The notes under the pieces were generated by a model. That model ran no database searches, was not told the origin of the DNA, and saw nothing but the letters and a program-made list of their open reading frames with translations. From an uncultured Maribacter sp. (GTDB lineage: Bacteria; Bacteroidota; Bacteroidia; Flavobacteriales; Flavobacteriaceae): 64,000 nucleotides of DNA. Within the stretch, counting starts at the first letter, position 1; every line of letters begins with the position of its first letter. Position numbers and translations under genes: made by a program. The stretch is taken from the NCBI RefSeq assembly GCF_947500985.1, contig NZ_CANMTX010000002.1, positions 124,001-188,000 of the forward strand, read 5' to 3'. Below are positions 1 through 9,567 of the stretch, piece after piece.

Positions 1-14
1 AGGTAAATAATAAT

Positions 15-413
15 ATGGCTAAGGATATAAATATTTTATTGATTGACGATTCGGATGTGGATAATTTCATAAATAAAGCCATTATTTCGAAAGAGGACAA
101 TATTTCACAAATTACTACCATGACCTCTGGGCATGAAGCGCTAGCTCATTTAAACAGTATTGTAGACGATACCGAAGCATACCCTGATGTTATTTTCTTG
201 GATATTAAAATGCCAAGAATGAACGGATTCGAGTTTTTAGATGAATATGTTAAGTTACCAGGCTCACTTACTAATCACTGCAAAATATATATATTAAGTT
301 CTTCGATAGATACTTTAGATTCTGAAAAAGGAAAAGACTATCCTGTTGTTAACAAACATTTGATCAAACCTTTGGCGCACCATATTATTGGTGATTTATT
401 GCGAGAAGATTAG
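15..413 (+). CDS. single-domain response regulator (REC)
   Basis: A 132-residue protein that is only a CheY-like receiver domain. The acidic pair D11-D12 follows the first hydrophobic strand, D63 in the strand before a KMPRMNG loop is the expected phosphoacceptor, S95/S96 fill the Ser/Thr switch position, and K118 in LIKPL is the conserved lysine. There is no DNA-binding or enzymatic output domain, so by family knowledge it would act by protein contact or as a phosphorelay intermediate. The ATG gives a start typical of the family (MAKDINILLIDD). It lies at the window edge and its partner kinase may be just upstream, out of view. A gap of about 160 bp separates it from the next gene, so no operon link downstream is evident. 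Confidence 0.9.
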   Translation: MAKDINILLIDDSDVDNFINKAIISKEDNISQITTMTSGHEALAHLNSIVDDTEAYPDVIFLDIKMPRMNGFEFLDEYVKLPGSLTNHCKIYILSSSIDTLDSEKGKDYPVVNKHLIKPLAHHIIGDLLRED

Positions 414-575
414 TTTTTTGCATATTTGTTCAATCGTCTAAGCTCTAATACTTTTACAACTTATTTTCATTTAATACCACTTACACCTTCAATAAGTATT
501 AATATTTTAAAGGTTAAATGATAATACTTTCTTAATAATTCTAGGATCTCATACACTTTTATTATTTTGCTCCTT

Positions 576-1436
576 ATGAAAATTTATCCTGTTGAAACCG
601 GTAATTTTAAATTGGACGGTGGTGCTATGTTTGGCGTAGTTCCAAAGGTAATTTGGCAAAGAACAAATCCCGCAGACAACAACAATTTAATTGATATTGC
701 AGCAAGAAGTCTTTTAATTGAAGATGGTGATAGGTTAATTTTAGTTGATACAGGCATGGGTAATAAACAGTCTGATCAATTTTTTGGCTATTACTATAAA
801 TGGGGCGATTTTACCATAGATTCTTCTTTAAAAAAACATGGTTTTCATAGAGATGATATCACCGATGTTTTTTTAACCCATCTTCATTTTGATCATGTTG
901 GTGGTGCCATTCAGTGGAACAGAGATAGAACCGGATATGAACCTGCCTTTAAAAATGCTAAATTTTGGACCAATGAAAAACATTGGAAATGGGCAACTGA
1001 ACCCAACCCAAGAGAAAAAGCTTCTTTCTTAACAGAGAACTTAATACCAATGCAAGAAAGTGGTCACCTGACTTTTATTAATCATACCGACGGCGAATTT
1101 TTAAAAAATAGTCCTCTAGGTTTTGGTATTCGTTTTGTAGACGGACATACAGAAAAGCAAATGCTACCGCAATTTTCATATCAAGGCAAGACCATTGCCT
1201 ATATGGCAGACCTTATACCTACCGTAGGTCATATTTCATTGCCTTATGTTATGGGGTATGATACTAGACCACTAATGACAATGACAGAAAAAAAGATGTT
1301 CTTGAACGAAGCTGCAGATAACAATTATTATCTGTTTTTTGAACATGATGCACATAATCAATTATGTACATTAAAGCACACAGAAAAAGGTGTTCGTTTG
1401 GATCAGGTTTATACGTTCAATGAACTCTTCAATTAA
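576..1436 (+). CDS. MBL-fold metallohydrolase
   Basis: Metallo-beta-lactamase-fold hydrolase of about 286 residues. The metal-binding signature HLHFDH (H102, H104, D106, H107 counted from this ATG) is followed by further likely ligands in the FVDGH, YMADL and EHDAHN segments. The N-terminal layout (LLIEDGDRLILVDTG) and length resemble the lactonase-like branch of the superfamily, but the substrate cannot be told. No signal peptide is seen, so it is probably cytoplasmic. An in-frame TTG nine bases upstream is possible, but the ATG giving MKIYPVETGNF is preferred. The next gene starts 51 bp downstream on the same strand. Confidence 0.88.
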   Translation: MKIYPVETGNFKLDGGAMFGVVPKVIWQRTNPADNNNLIDIAARSLLIEDGDRLILVDTGMGNKQSDQFFGYYYKWGDFTIDSSLKKHGFHRDDITDVFLTHLHFDHVGGAIQWNRDRTGYEPAFKNAKFWTNEKHWKWATEPNPREKASFLTENLIPMQESGHLTFINHTDGEFLKNSPLGFGIRFVDGHTEKQMLPQFSYQGKTIAYMADLIPTVGHISLPYVMGYDTRPLMTMTEKKMFLNEAADNNYYLFFEHDAHNQLCTLKHTEKGVRLDQVYTFNELFN

Positions 1437-1487
1437 CTATACACAATCATATTTAACTATAAATAAATTACAAAAAGTTACCCTAGT

Positions 1488-3137
1488 ATGACAAATACAT
1501 ATTTAAAATCAATCTTCGCATTATCAATAGCTGCGGTCTTAACCGGGTGTGGAAGCACAAAATCAGTTGGAGGAAGCGGACTAGTTCTTACTCCAGTTGA
1601 AAACATAGATGCTACGCCTTTAAAAATTTCTGATCTTACTACTAGTGAAAAGAATAACTGGGGACATTTAGATTTAGTTACAGATACTATACCTGGTATG
1701 AGTGTCGATAAAGCGTACAGCGAAATCATAAAAAATAGAAAAGGAACAAAAACAATTGTTGCCGTACTCGATTCTGGTATTGATTTAAATCACGAAGACC
1801 TTGTTAACGTATTATGGACAAATTCTAAAGAGAAAGCAGGTAATGGTATTGATGATGATGGTAACGGCTACATTGACGATATACACGGTTATAATTTCTT
1901 AGGCGAGTCATATAATGAGCAGTTAGAATATGTTCGTATGCTTCGTTTAAACATTGGTGACGCCGCTACGCTATCTAAAGCTAAAACTAAATTAGATGCT
2001 AAATACAATGAGGCTTTACAAGGTAAAGAGCAGTATGAATCTATATATCAGGCTGTAAAAAATGCAGATGAAGATGTAAAGAAGTATTTAAAGAAAGACA
2101 CCTATACTAAGCAAGATTTATCAACTATCAAAGCTACAGATGAAGCTATGCAACGTAATGTTGCCATACTTAATCAAATGTTCGGTATTAATGAAACCAT
2201 ACCGGGTGTACTGGAAGATTTAACTAACGGACTTAAATATTACACTGAACAACTTAACTATAATCTTAATAAAGACTTTAATGGTAGAGAACTTGTAGGT
2301 GATGATGCCTATGATTTTACCGATGTAGATTACGGTAACGGAAACCCTAAAAATAGAGTTGATGATGAAAGTCACGGTACTCACGTAGCGGGTATTATCG
2401 CTGCTGAACGTAATAATGGTAAAGGTGTAAACGGTGTTGCCAATAATGTAGCAATTATGAGCATTAGAGCTGTACCTAATGGTGATGAATACGATAAAGA
2501 TATTGCAAGAGGTATTCGTTACGCTGTTGATAATGGTGCACGAGTAATAAATGGTAGTTTCGGTAAGTCTTTTTCTCCAAATGCTAATTGGGTTAATGAT
2601 GCCATAAAATATGCTGCAGATAACAATGTGCTTTTTGTACACGCAGCGGGTAACGATGGTGCTGATTTAGACAATCCTATTAACGCTAACTTCCCTAATG
2701 ATCAAATAAATAACGGACCAGAAATTGCTGACAATGTAATTACAGTTGGTGCTTTGAATCCTAAATATGGTTCTGAATTGGTAGCAAGCTATTCTAATTA
2801 TGGTAAAATAAACGTTGATATTTTTGCCCCAGGTACAGATATCTATTCTACGTACCCTAATAACGATTACGAATATTCTCCGGGTACTTCTATGGCTTCA
2901 CCAGGTGTTGCTGGTGTTGCTGCATTGGTAATGTCTCAATACCCAAGTTTAACGGCTGCTCAAGTGAAAAAAATAATTCTGCAATCTGGTTTACCTATTA
3001 AAACGAAAGTAGTGTTAGGCAAAAATACGGGCAAAAGCGGTTCTTTAGATGAAATTTCTACTTCTGGTAAAATTGCTAATGCATACAACGCACTAGTTTT
3101 AGCTAGTAAAGTAGCTGCAAAACAGGTTAAATTATAA
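1488..3137 (+). CDS. S8 (subtilisin-like) serine peptidase, lipoprotein
   Basis: Subtilase of 549 residues with a lipoprotein signal ending in LTGC (C21), so probably membrane-anchored and facing the periplasm or cell surface. The catalytic triad is visible: D95 in VAVLDSGID, H296 in SHGTHVAG and S468 in PGTSMASP, with oxyanion N389 in AAGND. The spacing is unusual. About 200 residues separate Asp and His, where roughly 35-70 is common. The insert (about 140-270) is charged and probably helical. No type IX C-terminal domain is recognisable. It stands in a same-strand run with the M1 peptidase 16 bp downstream, which suggests co-transcription. Its physiological substrate is unknown. Confidence 0.93.
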   Translation: MTNTYLKSIFALSIAAVLTGCGSTKSVGGSGLVLTPVENIDATPLKISDLTTSEKNNWGHLDLVTDTIPGMSVDKAYSEIIKNRKGTKTIVAVLDSGIDLNHEDLVNVLWTNSKEKAGNGIDDDGNGYIDDIHGYNFLGESYNEQLEYVRMLRLNIGDAATLSKAKTKLDAKYNEALQGKEQYESIYQAVKNADEDVKKYLKKDTYTKQDLSTIKATDEAMQRNVAILNQMFGINETIPGVLEDLTNGLKYYTEQLNYNLNKDFNGRELVGDDAYDFTDVDYGNGNPKNRVDDESHGTHVAGIIAAERNNGKGVNGVANNVAIMSIRAVPNGDEYDKDIARGIRYAVDNGARVINGSFGKSFSPNANWVNDAIKYAADNNVLFVHAAGNDGADLDNPINANFPNDQINNGPEIADNVITVGALNPKYGSELVASYSNYGKINVDIFAPGTDIYSTYPNNDYEYSPGTSMASPGVAGVAALVMSQYPSLTAAQVKKIILQSGLPIKTKVVLGKNTGKSGSLDEISTSGKIANAYNALVLASKVAAKQVKL

Positions 3138-3153
3138 TACTTACACAACTCAT

Positions 3154-5007
3154 ATGACTAAATCATTTTTTACGTTTCTAACAGCAATTTTTTCAATAGG
3201 ATTGCTGGCACAAAACAAGACAGATTATTGGCAACAACATGTTGATTATACCATGGCGGTTGATATGAATGTTGACAATTTTCAATATACCGGCACACAA
3301 ACTTTGGTATACACGAATAACTCTCCTGATGAGTTAAAACGTGTTTATTTCCATTTGTATTTCAACGCTTTTCAACCTGGTAGTGAAATGGATATTCGCC
3401 TGCAGAGTATTGCAGATCCAGATGATAGAATGACTACTCCCGATAAGAAAAGTAGAATTGCTTCTCTTACCGAAAGTGAAATAGGATACCTGCATGCGAC
3501 CTCTTTAACACAAGATGGAAGTAAGGTTACTTTTTCAGAAGAAGGAACCGTGTTAGTTGTTGATTTGGCTAAGCCTATAGCGGCTGGTGCAAAGTCTACT
3601 TTTAATATGGAATTCAAAGGTCAAGTGCCTTTACAAATTAGACGTTCGGGTAGAAACAGTGAAGAAGGTGTTGCTTTATCAATGAGCCAATGGTATCCAA
3701 AATTGGCGGAGTATGATTTTGAAGGTTGGCACGCAGACCCATATATAGCTCGTGAGTTTCAAGGTGTTTGGGGAGATTTTGATGTGAAATTGACCATTGA
3801 CAAAGAGTATACCGTTGGTGGAACAGGTTATTTGCAAAACCCAAACGAGATAGGTCATGGGTATGAAACAACTGGCACTAAAATCAAAAAACAAAAAGGC
3901 AAGACATTAACCTGGCATTTTAAAGCGCCAATGGTTCATGATTTTATGTGGGCTGCAGATCCAGAATACATTCATGATATTCAACAAGTACCTGACGGAC
4001 CTGTGCTTCATTTTCTTTACAAAGACAATCCTGAAATTTTAGAGAACTGGAAAAACCTTCAACCTAAAACCGTTGAGGCTATGCAGTTTTTTAGCAAAAA
4101 CATTGGTAAATACCCATATGACCAATATTCGGTTATTCAAGGTGGTGATGGTGGTATGGAGTATGCAATGTCTACTTTAATAACTGGTAACCGTAAATTT
4201 GGTAGCCTTGTTGGTGTTATGGCGCATGAAATGGCGCACTCTTGGTTTCAACATATATTAGCAACAAATGAAGCTAAACATGAGTGGATGGATGAAGGGT
4301 TTACCTCTTTTATTTCTAAACTTTGTATGAGTGAAATAATGGACTACGAAAAAGAGAATCCTTTTGAGGGTACATACAAAGGGTACAGAAACTTAGCTCT
4401 TTCTGGTAAAGAACAGCCTCAAGGTACGTATGCCGATCGTTATGCTCTTAACTTTGCTTATGGTGTTTCTGCATATAGTAAAGGCTCTATATTTTTATCT
4501 CAATTGGGCTATGTTATCGGTCAAGATAAATTGATGGAAACTATTCGTCAATACTACGATGAGTTCAAGTTTAAACACCCAGTGCCTAACGATATTAAAC
4601 GTGTTGCAGAGAAAGTGTCTGGTTTTGAATTAGATTGGTATTTAACCGATTGGACACAGACAACAAATACTATTGACTACGCAATTAAAGAGGTTGCTGC
4701 ATCAGAAAACAATACTAACGTAACTTTAGAACGTATTGGTTTAATGCCAATGCCTATAGATATTTTAGTGGTATATAATGATGATTCTAGAGAAACCTTT
4801 TATGCACCGTTACGCATGATGCGTGGTGAAAAAGAAAACCCTTATGAGGGTATTGAAAGAACTGTTATTGAAGACTGGGCTTGGGCTTACCCAACCTATA
4901 ATTTTACTATTAACAAACCAATGTCTTCAATTAAAGCAATTGTTATTGATCCTTCGCAATTAATGGCAGATGTCAATTTAGAGAATAATGTTTGGCAAGC
5001 AGAGTAG
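3154..5007 (+). CDS. M1 family metallopeptidase (aminopeptidase-type)
   Basis: Secreted zinc peptidase of 617 residues with a signal peptide (MTKSFFTFLTAIFSIGLLAQ). The gluzincin motif is complete: H358-E359-x-x-H362 followed after 18 residues by E381 (EWMDEGFTSF). A GGMEY segment about 35 residues upstream occupies the place of the GAMEN exopeptidase motif of classical M1 aminopeptidases, so N-terminal exopeptidase activity is likely but the motif is not canonical. The protein is shorter than full-length M1 enzymes (about 850-900) and lacks an obvious C-terminal HEAT-like domain. It follows the S8 gene by 16 bp and is closed by a terminator-like hairpin. It probably takes part in periplasmic or extracellular peptide degradation. 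Confidence 0.92.
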   Translation: MTKSFFTFLTAIFSIGLLAQNKTDYWQQHVDYTMAVDMNVDNFQYTGTQTLVYTNNSPDELKRVYFHLYFNAFQPGSEMDIRLQSIADPDDRMTTPDKKSRIASLTESEIGYLHATSLTQDGSKVTFSEEGTVLVVDLAKPIAAGAKSTFNMEFKGQVPLQIRRSGRNSEEGVALSMSQWYPKLAEYDFEGWHADPYIAREFQGVWGDFDVKLTIDKEYTVGGTGYLQNPNEIGHGYETTGTKIKKQKGKTLTWHFKAPMVHDFMWAADPEYIHDIQQVPDGPVLHFLYKDNPEILENWKNLQPKTVEAMQFFSKNIGKYPYDQYSVIQGGDGGMEYAMSTLITGNRKFGSLVGVMAHEMAHSWFQHILATNEAKHEWMDEGFTSFISKLCMSEIMDYEKENPFEGTYKGYRNLALSGKEQPQGTYADRYALNFAYGVSAYSKGSIFLSQLGYVIGQDKLMETIRQYYDEFKFKHPVPNDIKRVAEKVSGFELDWYLTDWTQTTNTIDYAIKEVAASENNTNVTLERIGLMPMPIDILVVYNDDSRETFYAPLRMMRGEKENPYEGIERTVIEDWAWAYPTYNFTINKPMSSIKAIVIDPSQLMADVNLENNVWQAE

Positions 5008-5036
5008 TTTCTTCTTCTAAACTTTAAGATATTTAC

Positions 5037-5066
5037 GCCCCCTCATTGGGGGCTAATTCTTTTTAA
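5037..5066 (+). terminator. rho-independent terminator after the M1 gene
   Basis: A six-base GC stem GCCCCC/GGGGGC (5037-5053) with loop TCATT, followed by a T-rich tract. It lies between the M1 peptidase stop and the rnpA start and should separate the peptidase unit from rnpA. Confidence 0.65.
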
Positions 5067-5079
5067 TACTTCTTTTATA

Positions 5080-5463
5080 ATGGATGCATCCTTCGGAAAA
5101 AAGGAAAAACTAAAAAGTAAAATACTCATCACCCAATTGTTCGAAGAGGGAAGAGGTGTTTCCGTATATCCGTTGAAATTAATTTACCTTTCCGTAGAAC
5201 AAAAAGAAGTGCCTATTAAAACAGGGGTTACCGTATCTAAACGAAATTTTAAAAGTGCAGTCGATAGAAATAAGATTAAACGGTTACTTAGAGAGTCTTA
5301 TAGACTTAATAAAGCGCCGGTTTTTAACAATACAGATGCAAACTTTGCGTTTCTATTTTTATACCTTGGTAAGGATATACCCACCTTTGAGCAGTTAGAT
5401 CATAAAATGAAGCTCGTTTTAAACAAGTTTAAGCTACAGATTGATGAAAAAAATAATAAGTAA
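5080..5463 (+). CDS. rnpA: ribonuclease P protein component
   Basis: RnpA, the 127-residue protein subunit of RNase P, which helps the catalytic RNA remove tRNA 5' leaders. The family signature is clear in the middle of the protein: TVSKRNFKSAVDRN, then KIKRLLRES, which contains the conserved RNR-type basic helix. The N-terminal F-x-x-G region (FGKKEKLKSK...LFEEGRG) also fits. The canonical neighbour rpmH is absent. The 3' end overlaps the S41 peptidase gene by 20 bp, which points to translational coupling of the two. Start at ATG 5080. Confidence 0.95.
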   Translation: MDASFGKKEKLKSKILITQLFEEGRGVSVYPLKLIYLSVEQKEVPIKTGVTVSKRNFKSAVDRNKIKRLLRESYRLNKAPVFNNTDANFAFLFLYLGKDIPTFEQLDHKMKLVLNKFKLQIDEKNNK

Positions 5464-7072
5464 AAAAGTACTTGTACCCATAATTGCCATCGCTTTTCTA
5501 TTTGTAGGAAGTAGTTATAAAAGCGACTTTTTTGAAATAGCCAAACAGATCGAAATCTTTACCACCTTGTTCAAAGAATTGAACATGAACTATGTGGACG
5601 AAACTAACCCAGCAGAATTAATGGATACCGCCATTAAAAATATGCTGAACGAATTGGATCCGTATACCAAATTTTTAAACGAACAAGATGTTGAAACGTA
5701 TCGCATAAACAATGCTGGCGAATATTCTGGTATTGGTGCTATGGTGCGTTCTTTTGATGATAAATTACTAATTATTGAACCACACCAGGGATATCCCGCA
5801 GATAAAGCAGGATTGAAGGCCGGTGATGAAATAATACAGATAGGCGATATCAAAGTAGCCGATTTTGAAGATAACGCAAGTGAGCTTTTAAAAGGGGCTA
5901 ACGGATCTACGATAGATGTTACTTACAAAAGACAAGGTAAATTAAATACTACAGCTATTACCCGTGAAGGTATTGAAGTAGATGCTGTTCCTTTCTTTAA
6001 AATGATAGATAACAAAACCGGGTACATTGTTTTAGCAAAGTTCAACGCCAAAGCAACAGAACAGACCAAATCTGCTTTATTAGATTTGAAAGGAAAAGGT
6101 GCAGAAAAAATCATCTTAGATTTAAGAGGTAACCCTGGCGGATTATTATCTGAAGCTATTAATGTGACTAACTTATTTGTACCAAAAGGGGAATTAGTAG
6201 TAACTACAAAATCTAAGGTTAAAAAGTTCAACCGAGAATATCATACAAATAACCAACCCGTTGATGAGGAAATTCCATTAGTGGTATTGGTTAATGGTAG
6301 TAGTGCCTCTGCCAGTGAAATTGTTTCTGGCAGCTTACAAGATTTAGACAGGGCAGTAATTATGGGTGCCAGAAGTTTTGGAAAAGGCTTGGTGCAACGC
6401 CCCCTTAAATTAACTTATGGTACACAATTAAAAGTAACCATTTCTAGATATTACACCTCTTCTGGTCGTTGTATACAATCATTAGATTATTGGAACAGAG
6501 ATGAAAGTGGTAAAGCGGTGCGCAATACTACCTTTAACGATTTTACTACTCGTAACGGTAGAAAAGTACAAGATGGTGGCGGTATTTTGCCAGATATAGA
6601 AGTAGCTACTTCTAAAACAAATGACCTTACTATAGCATTGTTACAGAATAACGTCATTTTCGATTATGCTACCAACTACCATTATGCACATAAGTATAAT
6701 ACTGTTGCTGATTTCAAATTTACAGATGCTGATTTTAACGCTTTTAAAAACTATGTAAAGCAAAGTAGTTTCTCATTCGAGACCAAGGCAGAAGAAGCAA
6801 TCAAAAAAGCGCTCTCAGGCGATGAAAACGACTTTTTAGGCTCAGATGTTAAGGATAGCTACAAAACCTTGTTAGCGAACATAGAAAAAGGTAAAATCAA
6901 TGCGTTGGACAAATACCAAAGTGAGATTCAAAAGAATCTTGAAGATGAAATCGTTAAACGTTATTTCTACAGAGATGGTTTATACCAATATTACTTAAAT
7001 AATGACGACGCTATTTTAGCTGCTACCGAATTATTAAGTAATAATTCTAAATACAGTGCTATCTTAAAATAA
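5444..7072 (+). CDS. S41 C-terminal processing peptidase with PDZ domain
   Basis: Tail-specific (Ctp/Prc-type) serine protease of about 542 residues. An N-terminal hydrophobic segment (residues 8-24) is a signal or anchor, a PDZ domain follows (about 85-165, GAMVRSFDDKL...DKAGLKAGDEI), then the S41 core. The catalytic dyad is S289 in NGSSASASEI and K314 in FGKGLVQ, the usual 25-residue spacing. By family knowledge it cleaves periplasmic proteins near their C termini. The ATG at 5444 lies inside rnpA (20-bp overlap). An adjacent TTG at 5441 is possible, but ATG is preferred. The C-terminal 130 residues are helical and charged. Confidence 0.93.
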   Translation: MKKIISKKVLVPIIAIAFLFVGSSYKSDFFEIAKQIEIFTTLFKELNMNYVDETNPAELMDTAIKNMLNELDPYTKFLNEQDVETYRINNAGEYSGIGAMVRSFDDKLLIIEPHQGYPADKAGLKAGDEIIQIGDIKVADFEDNASELLKGANGSTIDVTYKRQGKLNTTAITREGIEVDAVPFFKMIDNKTGYIVLAKFNAKATEQTKSALLDLKGKGAEKIILDLRGNPGGLLSEAINVTNLFVPKGELVVTTKSKVKKFNREYHTNNQPVDEEIPLVVLVNGSSASASEIVSGSLQDLDRAVIMGARSFGKGLVQRPLKLTYGTQLKVTISRYYTSSGRCIQSLDYWNRDESGKAVRNTTFNDFTTRNGRKVQDGGGILPDIEVATSKTNDLTIALLQNNVIFDYATNYHYAHKYNTVADFKFTDADFNAFKNYVKQSSFSFETKAEEAIKKALSGDENDFLGSDVKDSYKTLLANIEKGKINALDKYQSEIQKNLEDEIVKRYFYRDGLYQYYLNNDDAILAATELLSNNSKYSAILK

Positions 7073-7171
7073 AATAGCTCTTAAGTTATCTTTGATTTCT
7101 AATTAGTAGTTGCATGCTATTTGTTGGTCCTTCTTTTAACCTGGCTTGAAATAGGTATTCAAAGTACCATG

Positions 7172-7199
7172 AAACAATCTTGGTTTTTTAAGATTGTTT
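7172..7199. other. 10-bp inverted repeat in the S41/S10 gap
   Basis: AAACAATCTT and AAGATTGTTT form a perfect 10-bp stem around an 8-base T-rich loop in the 237-bp gap between the S41 and S10 genes. No uridine run follows it directly, so it is a weak terminator candidate at best. Nothing else was recognised in this gap. Confidence 0.4.
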
Positions 7200-7309
7200 G
7201 TGGATTTTGCAAATGAAACATATTCCATTCAATGCCAGTATAACTGTTCATTTATTATTCCTACTTTTAATAGAACAAACTATCAACACCATCAATACTT
7301 TTACTCCAA

Positions 7310-8815
7310 ATGAGAAATCTACTATTACTAGCTAGTTGTCTTTTAATTCTTCAATCAACAAAAGCTCAAGAATCAAAAAAAGAAACTAAAACTAAATCCG
7401 TACCAGAAGCAAAATCTTTTATAACTAAACACAAAGGTGTTTTTGGCGGCACATCTATTGATTATACCACTACGGCAAAAGAAACTTTTTTAACTAATAA
7501 AGATGGAGATTCTATTGCCGCTTTTTGGTCTGTTGCTTACACCAAAACTAATATGGGAAATGTTACCAAAAGACCGGTAACTTTCGTTTTTAATGGCGGA
7601 CCAGGATCTGCTTCGATGTGGTTACACATGGGTTTTTTCGGACCTAAAATTGTAAAAGTAGATTCTGATGCCAAATCTGATGATGGCGCAGCACCTTATA
7701 ATTTAGTAAACAACGACCATGGTTTACTTGATGTCACCGATTTAGTTTTTATTGATCCCGTAGGTACCGGTTATAGTCGTTTGGTTGGTAAAGGAGAAGG
7801 AAAAGATTTCTACGGATTAAAAGAAGATGTGAATTCTTTTGCTCAATTTATTAGAAAATGGGTAACTGAAAACGAACGTTGGTTTTCACCTAAATATTTA
7901 GCTGGTGAAAGTTATGGAACCACACGTGCCGCAGCACTTGGAAAAGCGTTAGAAGGTTCTGGTCAAAATATGGCACTTAACGGAATGATTTTAATATCGC
8001 AAGCATTAGATTATGCCGGTTCTACTTCTATAAAGAACAATATTACTTCGTTCATTACCTATTTACCAAGCATGGCTGCCACAGCTTGGTATCATAAAAA
8101 AGCAGGTCAGGGCAAGTCTTTAGAAAGCTTTACACAAGAATGTAGAGATTTTACATACAATACCTATATACCTTCTTTATACAAAGGCAATTCTTTAAGT
8201 GAGGTTGAAAAGAACACAATAGCTGAAAAGCTTTCTTATTTCACAGGATTGGATAAAACCTATATTCTACAATCTAATTTGAGAATATTAATGGGTCGTT
8301 TTCAGAAAAAGCTATTAGAAGACAAAGGGTTTGCTATTGGTAGACTAGATGGTCGTTTTATGGGTGATGAGGAAGATAAAGTTTCTGAAAATCCGCATTT
8401 GGGCGATGCGGCAAGTTATCAAATAAGTGCTGCCTATACTGCTAGCTTAAATCATTATTTCGCTTCAGAATTAAAGGTAAAAATGGATAGACCATATATA
8501 ACTTCTGGTGGTGGATCTAATTGGAGATGGAGAACAGTACCCGATGGAAAATATTGGGAGCCGATGCCAGTAAATACTGCCCCAGATTTAGGTGAAACCA
8601 TGCGTAGAAATACAGCTATGAAAGTAATGGTAGCGAGTGGGTACTATGATTTAATTACTCCGTTTTTTGATGCTGAATATACTTTTGATAGAAACGGAAT
8701 AGTAAAAGAGCGTGTTGAAATGAAGTATTATGAAGCGGGACATATGATGTATACACATGAACCAGATTTTATTAAACTAAGTAAAGACATACGCGAGTTT
8801 ATTACTTCAGATTAA
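7310..8815 (+). CDS. S10 family serine carboxypeptidase-like protein
   Basis: Secreted alpha/beta-hydrolase-fold serine carboxypeptidase of 501 residues with signal peptide MRNLLLLASCLLILQSTKAQ. Family landmarks are FNGGPGSASMW (oxyanion region), GESYG with nucleophile S201, D447 in GYYDLITP and H478 in AGHMMYTHEP, so the triad is intact. By family knowledge it removes C-terminal residues from peptides at acidic to neutral pH. Bacterial members are common in Bacteroidota. It has its own upstream gap and is convergent with the small secreted protein at 8839-9468. It extends the run of exported peptidases that begins at 1.5 kb. Confidence 0.93.
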   Translation: MRNLLLLASCLLILQSTKAQESKKETKTKSVPEAKSFITKHKGVFGGTSIDYTTTAKETFLTNKDGDSIAAFWSVAYTKTNMGNVTKRPVTFVFNGGPGSASMWLHMGFFGPKIVKVDSDAKSDDGAAPYNLVNNDHGLLDVTDLVFIDPVGTGYSRLVGKGEGKDFYGLKEDVNSFAQFIRKWVTENERWFSPKYLAGESYGTTRAAALGKALEGSGQNMALNGMILISQALDYAGSTSIKNNITSFITYLPSMAATAWYHKKAGQGKSLESFTQECRDFTYNTYIPSLYKGNSLSEVEKNTIAEKLSYFTGLDKTYILQSNLRILMGRFQKKLLEDKGFAIGRLDGRFMGDEEDKVSENPHLGDAASYQISAAYTASLNHYFASELKVKMDRPYITSGGGSNWRWRTVPDGKYWEPMPVNTAPDLGETMRRNTAMKVMVASGYYDLITPFFDAEYTFDRNGIVKERVEMKYYEAGHMMYTHEPDFIKLSKDIREFITSD

Positions 8816-8838
8816 TAAAAACAGATAATACATTAGTA

Positions 8839-9468
8839 CTATTTTTTAAGAATAAGCACATGCTGCTCATTACATTTTAGATTATAAAAATTAACAATGT
8901 CTCTAATGTGCTTTTTCTTATATTCTTTATTTATAATTTTCTCCACCAAAACCGGACAATCTGAAAAATAAGCTGAAGCCTCATTCTTAAAATTCTTACT
9001 AAAAAGTTGATTAGACCCCAAGTGTGTAATTTCTCCATTTACACCTCTTCTAACGTAAAGATTTTTAATATCGTAATAATTCCCGTGAGCCATATTCATT
9101 TGACCGTTTACACCACCTACAAACATGGGTGCAGAATATCCGGTTTGTTCTAGAACATATAAATTTACAGCACCTATTTCTAGTTCTCTTACTACATTGA
9201 AATATCCTTCTCGAGTTTCTAAATAAATATAAGTAGAGGGTTTTTCTTTATCATTTATGACTACCTGTTCAAGGTTATCGAAATGATATTTTTGTGCCTT
9301 ATCTCCTTTAAAATTTTTGAATTTTACCTGGTCTCCATTTATAAGTTTAGCTAAACCTTGAAGTTTAGTTCCGTCCTTAAAATATATTGTAGCAGCATCG
9401 TTTTGAGCGATGGCAAAAGATGATCCTACAAAACAGCAGATTAAAACTAGAAGAATTGTTTTTTTCAT
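8839..9468 (-). CDS. secreted protein of unknown function
   Basis: About 209 residues with a signal peptide ending near SFAIAQ. The mature part starts with a beta-rich stretch (ATIYFKDGTKLQGLAKL...KVKF) of the kind found in short envelope proteins that Bacteroidota use in stress or surface contexts. I do not recognise a named family. Two cysteines near the C terminus (in YFSDCPVL and NLKCNEQ) could form a disulfide. The ATG giving MKKTILL is chosen over a TTG nine bases upstream. It is convergent with the S10 gene across only 23 bp and lies about 100 bp downstream of the NlpC/P60 gene on the same strand. Confidence 0.75.
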   Translation of the reverse strand: MKKTILLVLICCFVGSSFAIAQNDAATIYFKDGTKLQGLAKLINGDQVKFKNFKGDKAQKYHFDNLEQVVINDKEKPSTYIYLETREGYFNVVRELEIGAVNLYVLEQTGYSAPMFVGGVNGQMNMAHGNYYDIKNLYVRRGVNGEITHLGSNQLFSKNFKNEASAYFSDCPVLVEKIINKEYKKKHIRDIVNFYNLKCNEQHVLILKK

Positions 9469-9567
9469 AGTACGCAAATGATCGTTCTATATTAAAACGA
9501 GCTCATTATTACTATGTTATATTATTTATCTTAAAATCGATGAAACACCTCTTTTAAAATAAAGGGT

